DNA of 64,000 bases from Oceanicola granulosus HTCC2516. Lineage in GTDB: Bacteria > Pseudomonadota > Alphaproteobacteria > Rhodobacterales > Rhodobacteraceae. Of the stretch, positions 28,060-35,962 are shown one piece after another; position 1 is the stretch's first letter, and the number at the start of each line of letters is the position of its first letter. A model generated the notes under the pieces. That model was given only the letters and a program-made list of their open reading frames with translations. It had not been told where the DNA came from and did no database searches. The position numbers were made by a program, and so were the translations under genes. The stretch lies in assembly GCF_000153305.1 (NCBI RefSeq), contig NZ_CH724107.1, forward strand, positions 385,071-449,070, read 5' to 3'.

Positions 28060-29216
28060 AGGTCTTCCTCGTCGCGGGCGAGGCCTCGGGCGACCGGCTC
28101 GGCGCGACGCTGATGGCGGGGCTGAAGCGGCTCATGCCCGGCGTGCGGTTCGAGGGGATCGGCGGGCCGGAGATGATCTCGGAGGGGCTGACCTCGCGCT
28201 TCGCGATGGACGAGCTCAGCGTCATGGGCCTCGTCGAGATCCTGCCCCGCTACACCCACCTCAAGCGCCGCATCGCCGAGACCGCCGCCGCCGTCGTCGC
28301 CTCGGAGCCGGACGTGCTCGTCACCATCGACAGCCCCGATTTCGGCCTGCGCGTGGCGCGGCAGGTGAAGGCTGCGAGCGACGTGCGTTGCGTGCATTAC
28401 GTCGCGCCGACGGTCTGGGCGTGGCGGCCCAAGCGGGCGCGGAAGATGGCGCGCTACATCGACCAGGTGCTGGCGCTGTTTCCCTTCGAGCCGCCCTACA
28501 TGGAGGCCGTGGGCCTGCGCTGCGACTTCGTCGGCCACCCCGTTGCGTCCGAGACGCTGGCCACGCCGGTCGACGGGCTGCGCTTTCGACAGCGCCACGA
28601 GATCACCGGCCCGCTGGTCCTCGCGCTGCCCGGCTCGCGGCGCGGCGAGGTGGCGCGGCTGGCCGACCGCTTCGGCGAGACGCTGCGGCTGGTGCTGTCG
28701 CAGCGCCCCGGTGCGCGGGTGGTGGTGCCCTGCGCCGCGCCGGTGGCCGATCTCGTGGCCGAGAAGGCGAGGCGCTGGCCCGGCGCGCCGATCCTCATCG
28801 ATCCGCGCACCGACCCCGACGCCTGGGCCGACAAGCGCGCCGCCTTCCGCGCCGCCGACGTCGCGCTCGCCGCGTCGGGCACGGTGTCGCTCGAGCTGGC
28901 GGCGGCGGAGACGCCGATGGTGATCGCCTACGACATGAACCGGCTGACGCTGGCGCTGATGCGGCGGATGATGCTCGTCGACACGGTGACGCTGGTCAAC
29001 CTCGTCAGCGACACCCGCACCGTGCCCGAGTTCATCGGCGCCGACTTCCGCCCCGGCCCCGTCGCCGAGGCGCTGCTGCGCCAGCTCGCCGACCCGGCCG
29101 CGCAGCGCGCGGCGATGGCGGTGACGATGGAGCGGCTCGGCCAGTACGGCGAGGACCCGGGCATGCGCGCCGCGCGGGCGGTGCTCGACGGGCTGGGGCG
29201 GCGCCCGACGCGCTAG
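28056..29216 (+). CDS. lpxB: Lipid-A-disaccharide synthase LpxB
   Basis: LpxB joins lipid X to UDP-2,3-diacylglucosamine to form the lipid A disaccharide at the inner face of the membrane. The 386-residue GT19 protein opens FLVAGEASGDRLGATLM, with GIGGPEMISEG, DELSVMGLVEILPRY, IDSPDFGLRVA, HYVAPTVWAW and LPGSRRGEV. The start is GTG 28056 overlapping the lpxI stop (GTGA). Its TAG stop interlocks with the opposite-strand soxR stop at CTAG 29213-29216. Confidence 0.97.
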   Translation: MKVFLVAGEASGDRLGATLMAGLKRLMPGVRFEGIGGPEMISEGLTSRFAMDELSVMGLVEILPRYTHLKRRIAETAAAVVASEPDVLVTIDSPDFGLRVARQVKAASDVRCVHYVAPTVWAWRPKRARKMARYIDQVLALFPFEPPYMEAVGLRCDFVGHPVASETLATPVDGLRFRQRHEITGPLVLALPGSRRGEVARLADRFGETLRLVLSQRPGARVVVPCAAPVADLVAEKARRWPGAPILIDPRTDPDAWADKRAAFRAADVALAASGTVSLELAAAETPMVIAYDMNRLTLALMRRMMLVDTVTLVNLVSDTRTVPEFIGADFRPGPVAEALLRQLADPAAQRAAMAVTMERLGQYGEDPGMRAARAVLDGLGRRPTR

Positions 29217-29656
29217 TCGGCGTCGATCACGTGGCGCGGGCCAGGGCCGCGCGCGGCGGCGCGGTCGTCGGGGTTGTAGAGGGCGCAGCGCTCGAGGCTG
29301 AGGCAGCCGCAGCCGATGCAGCCGTCTAGCTTGTCGCGCAGCCGCTCCAGCTCGGCGATGCGCGCCTCGATCTGCCCCCGGAAGCCCCTGGAGATCTCCG
29401 CCCAATCCTGCGCCGTCAGCGCCTTGTGCGCCGGGAAGCGCGCGAGGTGGCCGGCGATCTCGGCGAGCGGGAAGCCGAGCCGCTGGGCGATCATCGCGAA
29501 CGACAGCCGCCGGATGTCGGCCCGCCCGTAGCGGCGGTGGCCGCCGGCGTTGCGCACCGGCTGCACGATGCCGTGGGTCTCGTAGAAGCGGATCGCCGAG
29601 ACCGCCAGCCCGGTGCGGGCGGCCAGGTCGCCGATGGTGAGGCCATTGTCCCGCAT
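29213..29656 (-). CDS. soxR: Redox-sensing MerR-family regulator SoxR
   Basis: SoxR carries a [2Fe-2S] cluster; its oxidation by redox-cycling compounds switches on target promoters. The 147-residue protein has the MerR helix-turn-helix (TIGDLAARTGLAVSAIRFYE), RNAGGHRRYGRADIRRL, a dimer helix, and the cluster ligands C113, C116, C118 and C124 in CIGCGCLSLERC. It diverges from a VOC-family gene, and the 89-bp gap holds a SoxR operator overlapping that gene's promoter. As in many non-enteric bacteria there is no soxS; SoxR should act directly. Confidence 0.96.
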   Translation of the reverse strand: MRDNGLTIGDLAARTGLAVSAIRFYETHGIVQPVRNAGGHRRYGRADIRRLSFAMIAQRLGFPLAEIAGHLARFPAHKALTAQDWAEISRGFRGQIEARIAELERLRDKLDGCIGCGCLSLERCALYNPDDRAAARGPGPRHVIDAD

Positions 29657-29669
29657 GGGAAATTTCTCC

Positions 29670-29700
29670 TTGATCTGAAGTTAACTTGAGAAGTTACACA
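29670..29700 (+). promoter_or_regulatory. SoxR box within a MerR-type promoter (19-bp spacer)
   Basis: The near-palindrome CTGAAGTTAACTTGAG (29675-29690) matches the known SoxR box CTCAAGTTAACTTGAG at all but one position. It lies between a -35 TTGATC (29670-29675) and a -10 TACACA (29695-29700), separated by exactly 19 bp, the over-long spacer typical of MerR-family promoters. It points at the VOC gene, whose ATG is about 40 nt past the expected transcription start. Confidence 0.85.
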
Positions 29701-29745
29701 AGGTGTGCATCGCCGGCAACGGCCTCGGAAACCAGGAGAAACCAA

Positions 29746-30126
29746 ATGTCCCGCCTCGAGCACACCAACGTCACCGTCCCCGATCCGGACGCCTCCGCCG
29801 CCATGCTGGCCGATCTCTTCGGCTGGCACGTTCGCTGGAGCGGCGACGCGATCTCGGGCGGCTACTCCGTCCATGTCGGCAGCGACGACAGCTACGTCGC
29901 CCTCTACCGTGGCCCCGAGTCGCCGCGATCGGGCGGCAGCAGCTACGCCACCCTCGGCGGCCTGAACCACATCGGCATCGTCGTCGACGACCTCGACGCC
30001 ACCGAGGCGCGGGTGCGGGCGCGGGGCTACGAGCCGCACAGCCACGCCGACTACGAGCCCGGCCGACGCTTCTACTTCCGCGAGGAGAACGGGATCGAGA
30101 TCGAGGTGGTCGCCTACGACGAGTGA
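29746..30126 (+). CDS. VOC (glyoxalase/bleomycin resistance) superfamily protein, SoxR-controlled
   Basis: A 126-residue protein with two beta-alpha-beta-beta-beta half-modules: LEHTNVTVPDPDASAAMLAD with HVRWSGD, and LNHIGIVVDDLDATEARVR with FYFREENGIEIEVV. The candidate metal ligands H7 and the histidine of LNHIG, plus the C-terminal glutamates, fit VOC metalloenzymes or drug-binding relatives. AGGAGA lies before ATG 29746. The SoxR box upstream predicts induction by redox-cycling agents, suggesting a role in detoxification or sequestration of quinone- or phenazine-like molecules; the substrate is not known. Confidence 0.85.
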   Translation: MSRLEHTNVTVPDPDASAAMLADLFGWHVRWSGDAISGGYSVHVGSDDSYVALYRGPESPRSGGSSYATLGGLNHIGIVVDDLDATEARVRARGYEPHSHADYEPGRRFYFREENGIEIEVVAYDE

Positions 30127-30812
30127 GGCTCCACCTGCCAGCGCCGCTCGTTGGCCTCGATCGCGGCGACGCGCTCGTCGGTCTTCGGGTGGCTCAGCAG
30201 CCAGGCCGGCGCCGCGCCCGCGCGCGCGCCGGTCAGCGCCTCGAGCTTGCGAAACAGCGACTTCTGCGGCCCCGTGCCGATGCCCGACTTGACCAGCAGA
30301 GCCGAGGCGTAGGCATCGGCCTCGTACTCGTCGGCCCGCGACAGGCGCGCCGAGAGCAGCGAGGTGAGGGCGTTGGCGATGACGAAGCCGATGCCCGGGA
30401 TGATCCGCGCGATCACCATGCCGAGCGCGGCGCGCAGGGCGTTCTGGCCGGAGAAATCGATCATCCGCCGCCGCGAATGGCCGAGCGCGACGTGGCCGAG
30501 CTCGTGGGCGATGACGCTGGCCAGCTCGTTGGCGCTGACCTCGCCGTTCTGGTACTTGCGATAGAAGCCGCGCGTCAGGAAGATCCGCCCGTCGGGCGCG
30601 GCGAGGCCGTTGACTGGATCTATCTCGTAGATGTGGACCCGGATCCGCTCGATATCGAGCGCCTTCGCCATCCGCGCGAGGATGGTGCGCAGGCGCGGAT
30701 CGGCGAGTTCGGTCGAGCGGCTGTCGAGCTCCCGCGCCGTCCGCCAGGCGGAGAAGCGGTAGACCAGCAGGCCATAGAGAACCGCAAGAAGAATCGGGGT
30801 CAGCTTTATCAT
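30114..30812 (-). CDS. M48 family zinc metallopeptidase, membrane-anchored
   Basis: A 232-residue M48 protease with one N-terminal membrane segment (residues about 4-20), the zinc motif HELGH at 103-107 in NELASVIAHELGHVALGHS, a further hydrophobic region (about 125-150) and the third-ligand segment SRADEYEADAYAS. It resembles HtpX/YcaL-like quality-control proteases. The 3' end overlaps the convergent VOC gene by 13 bp. No strong ribosome binding site precedes the ATG at 30812. Confidence 0.88.
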   Translation of the reverse strand: MIKLTPILLAVLYGLLVYRFSAWRTARELDSRSTELADPRLRTILARMAKALDIERIRVHIYEIDPVNGLAAPDGRIFLTRGFYRKYQNGEVSANELASVIAHELGHVALGHSRRRMIDFSGQNALRAALGMVIARIIPGIGFVIANALTSLLSARLSRADEYEADAYASALLVKSGIGTGPQKSLFRKLEALTGARAGAAPAWLLSHPKTDERVAAIEANERRWQVEPHSS

Positions 30813-30882
30813 GCACTACATATGGTGGCTGGGCGGCGCTGTGGGAAGTCGGCAACGTGGCGCCGTGTTCACCCTATTTTTA

Positions 30883-30908
30883 GGAACCGCTGCTAAAACC
30901 ACGGCGTT
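30883..30908 (+). promoter_or_regulatory. Candidate sigma-EcfG (general stress) promoter
   Basis: GGAAC (30883-30887), a 17-nt spacer, then CGTT (30905-30908) matches the alphaproteobacterial sigma-EcfG consensus GGAAC-N16/17-CGTT exactly. It lies in a relatively AT-rich gap, about 58 nt upstream of the ATG of the 53-residue gene at 30967 and on the same strand. Confidence 0.65.
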
Positions 30909-30966
30909 TTATCCGCTGAAGCCGCCGTCCCCGGGGGAGGGCCGGCCCGAAAACGAGGCAGTAGCA

Positions 30967-31128
30967 ATGGACTATCGTGACGTCGACAAGGCGGCCCTGA
31001 AGGAGGGTCTGCAAAAGGCATATCACCCTCCGCAGGACCAGCCGGAGGTCCTTACGGCTCTGTTGAGCCGCATAGCGCAACTCGACGACGGTCGGGATGC
31101 GAAGCCAGGCGAGTCGCGCTACAGCTAG
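30967..31128 (+). CDS. Small protein (53 aa), possibly NepR-like
   Basis: A 53-residue acidic-basic protein without a signal peptide. The core ALKEGLQKAYHPPQ...LTALLSRIAQLDD has the rhythm of NepR anti-sigma factors (L..GL..AY...P..L..LL..L), which bind sigma EcfG, but the match is loose and has a gap. ATG 30967 is preceded by GAGG. A sigma-EcfG-type promoter lies upstream, as is usual for nepR, yet neither ecfG nor phyR is nearby. A longer in-frame start at 30811 would put that promoter inside the gene and is rejected. It could equally be an unrelated stress-induced small protein. Confidence 0.5.
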   Translation: MDYRDVDKAALKEGLQKAYHPPQDQPEVLTALLSRIAQLDDGRDAKPGESRYS

Positions 31129-31261
31129 GCGCGCCTCGAGCAGGATCAAGTTCCGGGCAAAGCCTGAAACTTTGGATCGCACGGCCAGAAAGGCCGACCC
31201 GGCGCCCGGCGCCACCTCCCGAAAGCCAAGATCATCCACGCGCGGTCAGGCGCGCCTGCAG

Positions 31262-31426
31262 TCAGGCGCGAATGAGGAATACCGTGATGAAGAGGCCGAT
31301 GAGCGCGCCGATCAGGGCCCAGACCGCGGCCCACTGGAGGATGTCGGCGCGGCTGCCCCTGAGCGCGCGTGCCCGCCAGGCACCGCCGGCGGCGCCGAGC
31401 AACAGACCGATCAGGGATAGGATCAT
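31262..31426 (-). CDS. Small two-helix membrane protein (54 aa)
   Basis: Two hydrophobic segments (residues about 1-17 and 33-53) flank a basic loop (RARALRGSRADILQW). Similar short proteins with a GxxxGxxxARR...D.lQ layout are common in Rhodobacteraceae and are sometimes mislabelled as apolipoprotein acyltransferase; no function is known. It starts eight bases after the DUF2927 stop on the same strand and is probably the third gene of that operon. Confidence 0.6.
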   Translation of the reverse strand: MILSLIGLLLGAAGGAWRARALRGSRADILQWAAVWALIGALIGLFITVFLIRA

Positions 31427-31434
31427 CGCGGGCC

Positions 31435-32781
31435 TCAGTAACTGCCGTCCGGCCGCAGCGCCGCGATCTCGCGTTGCCGCGCGCGCACGCTGCTCTCGGA
31501 GCCGAAGCCGTACCGCGCCCACGCCAGGCTGTCCAGCCGCACGGCCTCGGCCTCGGCGGTGCGGTCCAGCAGGGTCAGCGCCTCCGTCTTGAACATCAGC
31601 AGCGTCGCGAGCAGGGCCGCGTTCTCGTACTCCTGCGCCACCGCCAGCGCCGGCTCGACGAGGCCCAGCACCGCTTCGCCGTCACCGGCCGAGAGGGCGA
31701 AGGCCGACAGCTGCACCGCCACGTGGGCGCGGTGGATGCGCATCAGCCGGTCCTGGGCATAGGCCCGGTCGGCCGCGTGGAAGGCCGCGAGCGCGGCGCT
31801 CGTGTCATGGCCCACCAGCAGCCGGCCGTAGGCGTAGCTGGCGAACCCCGCGCGCGCGCCGCCCCAGCCGAAGGCCCGTCCCATCCGGATCGCCTCCGCC
31901 GCCGCCGCGCGCCGCTGCACCGTCGGCGTCTCGCGCGCCATCGCCTCCTCGATCGCCGCCACCCAGTCGCGGCTCTCGCCGCGCTCGCCACTCGCCCGCC
32001 CGCGCGCGCCGCCCGGGTTGAGCCGCGCCAGCACCCCCGGCAGCCGCAGCGCCACCTCGGCGCGGCTCATCCCGTTGCGCAGCTCGGGCGCGTAGTAGGC
32101 GGCGAGGATCAGCATGTCGAAGCCGGTCAGCACCGCCTGGATGTTGTCGTCGTTGAAGACGCTGTCGGGCAGCCGGTAGAGGTCGTTCAGCGGGCCGATC
32201 GCCTGGGCGAGTTCCTCGTGCAGGCAGTCGCGGATCTCCTGCGGCGCGGCATCGGCGGGCACGAATATGGCCGCGCGGTCGCGCCGGGTCAGGGTGGTCC
32301 AGTCCACCTGCGGCGTGCGGCGCGCGGCGAGGAACTCCTGCCACGACGACACCCGCGGCACCACGAAGCAGGCCGCGCGGGGCACCGCGCCCTGGAGCGT
32401 CGACGAGGGGATGGCCTGCACCGTGATCGCCGCGTCGGCGCCGCCGGTGCGGCGGATGTCAATGCCGGCCTCCGTCCGGAGCCGCGCCAGCAGCGCCTCG
32501 AGATCGCCCGCCAGCGAGGCCGGTGCCGCCCCGGCGACGCGCACGGTGATCGGCTCCTCGAAGCGCGTCATCACCGGCAGTACGCGGCCGCTTTCCATAC
32601 GGAAGGCGAGGTCGAGGAAGTCGCGCTCGATCTCGGCGTTCGGGCGCGTCGGCTGGCGCGGGGAGGCGGCCGCGAAGGCGCGCATCGGGGGCAGGGTGTC
32701 GAGGCTCAGCGCCCGATCCGGCGGCGGGCTGGGCGCGCAGGACGCCACCAGCAGCGCCAGGATCGGGAGCCAGCGTCTCAT
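31435..32781 (-). CDS. DUF2927 domain lipoprotein
   Basis: A 448-residue exported protein. The N-terminus MRRWLPILALLVASCAPSPP is a lipoprotein signal with lipobox VASC, so it should be acylated at C15 and sit in the periplasm, membrane-anchored. Residues about 50-250 match the DUF2927 layout, including a conserved DCLHEELAQAIGPLNDL segment that resembles a metal-dependent protease helix (HEELAQ). The C-terminal 150 residues are alpha-helical and TPR-like. It overlaps the upstream GNAT gene by four bases (ATGA). Function is not known. Confidence 0.8.
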   Translation of the reverse strand: MRRWLPILALLVASCAPSPPPDRALSLDTLPPMRAFAAASPRQPTRPNAEIERDFLDLAFRMESGRVLPVMTRFEEPITVRVAGAAPASLAGDLEALLARLRTEAGIDIRRTGGADAAITVQAIPSSTLQGAVPRAACFVVPRVSSWQEFLAARRTPQVDWTTLTRRDRAAIFVPADAAPQEIRDCLHEELAQAIGPLNDLYRLPDSVFNDDNIQAVLTGFDMLILAAYYAPELRNGMSRAEVALRLPGVLARLNPGGARGRASGERGESRDWVAAIEEAMARETPTVQRRAAAAEAIRMGRAFGWGGARAGFASYAYGRLLVGHDTSAALAAFHAADRAYAQDRLMRIHRAHVAVQLSAFALSAGDGEAVLGLVEPALAVAQEYENAALLATLLMFKTEALTLLDRTAEAEAVRLDSLAWARYGFGSESSVRARQREIAALRPDGSY

Positions 32782-33239
32782 GTCGGGCGGTCGTACTTCA
32801 CGAACGGCGACAGCTTCGCGATCCGGTCGTAGAGCTTGCGGGCGGCGTGATTGTCCTCCTGCGTCAGCCAGTAGACCCGCGGCGTGCCGCGTGCGTCGGC
32901 CGCCGCGTAGACCGCCTCGATCAGGGCGCGCCCGACGCCACGGCCGCGCGCGTCGTGCGCGGCGTAGAGGTCCTGCAGGTAACAGACGTCCTCGGTGCGC
33001 CAGCAATGGCGGTGCCAGATGGTGTGGACGAGGCCGACGGCCCTGCCGTCGATCCGCGCCAGGCGGCCCTCCATGTCGGCCATGTCGGGTCCGGTGAGGC
33101 GGGCGAAGGTGGTGGCGTAGACGTCTTCCGGGACGGTCGTTCCGTAGAAGTCGAGGTACGCCGTCCAGAGCTCACGCCAGTCCGCCTCGTCCTGCGGCGT
33201 CAGTTCGCGGATCTCGATATCGCTGCCTGTCGTGGTCAT
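32778..33239 (-). CDS. GNAT family N-acetyltransferase
   Basis: A 153-residue acetyltransferase. The acetyl-CoA-binding motif A is LYAAHDARGRGVGRALIEAV (R/Q-x-x-G-x-G/A), followed by motif B in VYWLTQEDNHAARKLYDRI. DICYLQDLY-like beta 4 sequence (VCYLQDLY) precedes it. The substrate is unknown. It is the first gene of a GNAT-DUF2927-small membrane protein unit and diverges from dksA. Confidence 0.88.
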   Translation of the reverse strand: MTTTGSDIEIRELTPQDEADWRELWTAYLDFYGTTVPEDVYATTFARLTGPDMADMEGRLARIDGRAVGLVHTIWHRHCWRTEDVCYLQDLYAAHDARGRGVGRALIEAVYAAADARGTPRVYWLTQEDNHAARKLYDRIAKLSPFVKYDRPT

Positions 33240-33562
33240 TCCTGCTCCTGGCGGAAGGGGACTCGCATGGAGAGAGCCTGCCGGGCCGGGGCGCGAACTT
33301 CCAGCCGTTTGTGCCGCGCCTCGCGCCCGATCAAGCCGGCGTTACCGCAAACCCCGCACCGGGCGGCGCGCGGACCCCGCCGCGGGGCCGTGCATACAGG
33401 CGATTTCGCTGCCGCGCGTGATGGCGCTAACCCTCGCGTTTTAGAGGAAATGTGGGGGTGACACCCTCGCGGCGAGGGAGTAAACGGGCGCCACAAGAGA
33501 GGGGACGCTGAATGACTGGTCACCCGCAAGAGCCAGCAGACGGCGAGGCAAGGGATAACACG
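33240..33562. other. Divergent regulatory region between the GNAT gene and dksA
   Basis: About 320 bp with no supported gene if dksA starts at 33563. It must hold both promoters. Visible features are a CCCTCGC-G-GCGAGGG inverted repeat at 33464-33478 close to dksA and a CCCCG/CGGGG hairpin near 33389-33401. An alternative dksA start at 33512 has its own purine-rich site (GAGGGGA). No specific operator is recognised. Confidence 0.45.
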
Positions 33563-33985
33563 ATGAAGGCCGAGGTTTTTCTGCCGGACGATTACCGACC
33601 CGCCGATAACGAACCATTCATGAACGAGCGTCAGCTCGAGTACTTTCGCCGCAAGCTGCACAACTGGAAGACCGAGATCCTCGACGAGAGCCGCGACACG
33701 ATCGAGGCGATGAAGGATCAGACCCGCAACATTCCCGACATCGCCGACCGCGCCTCGGAGGAGACGGACCGCGCGCTCGAGCTGCGCACCCGCGACCGCC
33801 AGCGCAAGCTCGTCGCCAAGATCGACGCCGCGCTGCGCCGGATCGAGGAGGGCGAGTACGGCTATTGCGAGATGACCGGCGAGCCGATCTCGCTGAAGCG
33901 GCTCGACGCGCGCCCGATCGCGACCATGAGCCTCGAGGCGCAGGAGCGTCATGAGCGCCGCGAGAAGGTCCACCGCGACGACTGA
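33563..33985 (+). CDS. dksA: RNA polymerase-binding transcription factor DksA (one-cysteine form)
   Basis: DksA binds the RNA polymerase secondary channel and, with ppGpp, resets transcription of rRNA and amino-acid genes. The 140-residue protein has the N-terminal leader (FLPDDYRPADNEPFM), the coiled coil with tip residues IPDIADRASEETDRA, and the globular part RRIEEGEYGYCEMTGEPISL. Only one of the four zinc-finger cysteines remains (C of YCEMTG; the others are T, S and A), as in the cysteine-poor DksA described from Rhodobacter. AAGGGA precedes ATG 33563; ATG 33512 (17 residues longer) is also possible. Confidence 0.93.
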   Translation: MKAEVFLPDDYRPADNEPFMNERQLEYFRRKLHNWKTEILDESRDTIEAMKDQTRNIPDIADRASEETDRALELRTRDRQRKLVAKIDAALRRIEEGEYGYCEMTGEPISLKRLDARPIATMSLEAQERHERREKVHRDD

Positions 33986-35138
33986 GCGGCGCGAGACTAC
34001 GCCGCCAGCCATTCCGGCCGCGCCCGGCGTGGCGGTGATCGGCGGCGGCATCGGCGGGCTTGCCGCCGCGCTCGCCTTCGCCCGGCACGGCGCGGAAGTC
34101 GCCGTCTTCGAGCAGGCCGAGGCGCTGCGCGAGGTCGGCGCCGGCATCCAGATCACCCCGAACGGCGCGCGCGTCCTCGACGCGCTCGGCCTCGGCGACG
34201 CCGTGCGCGCGCGCGGGCTGGCGCTCGATGCCCTCTTGCCGATGGACGGGGTCGGCGGCCGTCCGGTCGCGCGGTTCGATCTCACCGGCCTCGGCGGCCC
34301 CCGCTACCGCGCCTTCCACCGCGCCGACCTGATCGAGCTGCTCGCCGAGGGCTGCCGCGCCGCCGGGGTGGCGCTGCATCTCGGGCGGCGGGTCGAGGAC
34401 ATCGCTGCAGACGGCAGCTTCACGGCCGGCACCCGCATCAGGCCCGGCCTCACCGTCGGCGCCGACGGTCTGCGCGCGACCAGCCGGGCGGTGCTGAACG
34501 GGGCGCAGGCGCCGTTCTTCACCGGGCAGGTGGCTTGGCGGGCGGTGATCGAGGCGGAGCAGCCGGCGGAGGCGCGGATCTGGATGGCGCCGGGGCGGCA
34601 CGTGGTGAGCTATCCGCTGCCCGGCGGACGGCTCAACATCGTCGCCGTCGAGGAGCGGGCGGCGTGGGTCGAGGAGAGCTGGCATCGCGCCGCCGATCCC
34701 GCCGCGCTCGCGCGCGCCTTCTCCGGCATGGCCGCGCCGGTGCGCGCGCTGCTTCGGCGGGTCGAGACGGTGCACGAGTGGGGCCTGTTCCGCCATCCCG
34801 TCGCCGGGAGCTGGAGCAACGGCCGCCTCGCGCTGCTCGGCGACGCCGCCCACCCGACGCTGCCGTTCCTCGCGCAGGGCGCCAACCTCGCGCTCGAGGA
34901 CGCCTGGAGCCTCGCCGCCCACTGGGCGCGGGGCGACCTCGCCGGCTACGGCCCCGTGCGCCGCCCGCGCGTCGCCCGGGCCATCGCCAGCGCCGAGCGC
35001 AACGCGGTGAACTACCACCTCCGCGGCCCCCGCCGCGCCGCCGCCCACGTGGCGCTGCGCACCCTGTCGAAGGTCGCGCCCCGGGCGTTCCTCGGGCGGA
35101 TGGACTGGCTCTACGGCCACGACGTGACGGCGGGCTAG
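33951..35138 (+). CDS. FAD-dependent aromatic-ring monooxygenase family protein
   Basis: A 395-residue class A flavoprotein monooxygenase (salicylate/3-hydroxybenzoate hydroxylase type). The FAD ADP-binding motif is VAVIGGGIGGLAAALAFARH (from about residue 27), then REVGAGIQITPNGARVL, the DG motif VGADGLRATSR and the FAD/NAD motif LLGDAAHPTLPFLAQGANLA. The aromatic substrate is unknown and no ring-cleavage genes are nearby. It overlaps the dksA 3' end by 35 bp; AGGAG sits just before ATG 33951. GTG 34029, right at the first beta strand, is an alternative. Confidence 0.9.
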   Translation: MSAARRSTATTERRETTPPAIPAAPGVAVIGGGIGGLAAALAFARHGAEVAVFEQAEALREVGAGIQITPNGARVLDALGLGDAVRARGLALDALLPMDGVGGRPVARFDLTGLGGPRYRAFHRADLIELLAEGCRAAGVALHLGRRVEDIAADGSFTAGTRIRPGLTVGADGLRATSRAVLNGAQAPFFTGQVAWRAVIEAEQPAEARIWMAPGRHVVSYPLPGGRLNIVAVEERAAWVEESWHRAADPAALARAFSGMAAPVRALLRRVETVHEWGLFRHPVAGSWSNGRLALLGDAAHPTLPFLAQGANLALEDAWSLAAHWARGDLAGYGPVRRPRVARAIASAERNAVNYHLRGPRRAAAHVALRTLSKVAPRAFLGRMDWLYGHDVTAG

Positions 35139-35962
35139 AGGCCGAACTCTTTGAGGATGCGCGCCCGCTCGGCGGGATCGGCGATGCCCGCGCGCTCGAA
35201 CCAGCCGAGCCGCTCGTCGAGCTTACCGCGCCGGGCGATCATGTTCTCGCCGTGGCCCACGACGTAGAGCGCGGCGGGAAACGGCACCGGGTCGAGCGGC
35301 ACGCCCCACTCGTCGCAGATGCGCGCCACCCTGGTGTGCGAGCGGTGCTCGGCGAGCAGGCGGGCGTCGCGGCGGTGGGTGCGGAAATCGACGTAGACGG
35401 CGGAGGAGGATCCGCAGGCGAGGTGGAAGGGTTTCTCGGGCGGCGTCATCGGCGCGACGGCGCGGGTGCCGGCATGGACGAAGTAGCCCTTGTCGATCAG
35501 GTAGCCGCGCCCGTTGTTGTCGGCGCGCATGTGGGCGACGGCCTCGGGGTGGAGGATGTCGTCGGCGTCGAACTGCATGTAGTAGCCGTCGCCCGCAAGC
35601 GTGCGGGAGACGTGGCGGATCAGCTGGCGGCGCTTGTCGCCCTTGTCGTAGAACTTGTCGCCGACGCGGGCGGTGACGAAGGTGATGCGCGCGTCATCGG
35701 GCAGGGCGGGGCGGTCCTGTCCGCAGATGACGGCGCGCCAGCCCGGGTCGCTCTGGCGGCGGAAGCTGTCGAGCGTGGCCGCGAGGTTGGCCTCCACCTG
35801 CGCCCAATCGCCCGCGCGGCGGCGCGAGACGAGGGGGATGGCGAAGATCACCTCGGGCGCCGCCGAGGGTCGCACCTCCCCGCGCCGCCAGCGCCAGATC
35901 CGCCCGCGCAGGCGGGTCTGGGCGTCGGTGCGGCCCTGGAGGAGCCGGAGCAGGGTGCTCAC
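35135..35962 (-). CDS. Glycosyltransferase-like protein (GT-A fold, putative rhamnosyltransferase-like)
   Basis: A 275-residue protein. The nucleotide-sugar region has FAIPLVSRRRAGDW, SDPGWRAVICGQDRPAL and the metal-binding motif YMQFDADDILHPEAV (DxDD), the arrangement of GT-A enzymes. No signal or membrane segment is seen. The start is GTG 35962 overlapping the xthA stop (GTGA), so it is the second gene of a minus-strand pair. Its stop interlocks with that of the flavin monooxygenase at CTAG 35135-35138. Donor and acceptor are unknown. Confidence 0.75.
   Translation of the reverse strand: MSTLLRLLQGRTDAQTRLRGRIWRWRRGEVRPSAAPEVIFAIPLVSRRRAGDWAQVEANLAATLDSFRRQSDPGWRAVICGQDRPALPDDARITFVTARVGDKFYDKGDKRRQLIRHVSRTLAGDGYYMQFDADDILHPEAVAHMRADNNGRGYLIDKGYFVHAGTRAVAPMTPPEKPFHLACGSSSAVYVDFRTHRRDARLLAEHRSHTRVARICDEWGVPLDPVPFPAALYVVGHGENMIARRGKLDERLGWFERAGIADPAERARILKEFGL

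Noticed and set aside
30811-30966. Longer start for the 53-residue gene at ATG 30811
   Set aside because: It would place the GGAAC-N17-CGTT promoter inside the gene and shares a CATG with the M48 start; ATG 30967 has a GAGG site.
31129-31261. ecfG sigma factor gene after the NepR-like gene
   Set aside because: Only 133 bp of non-coding sequence follows before a convergent small membrane gene; no sigma-factor sequence is present.
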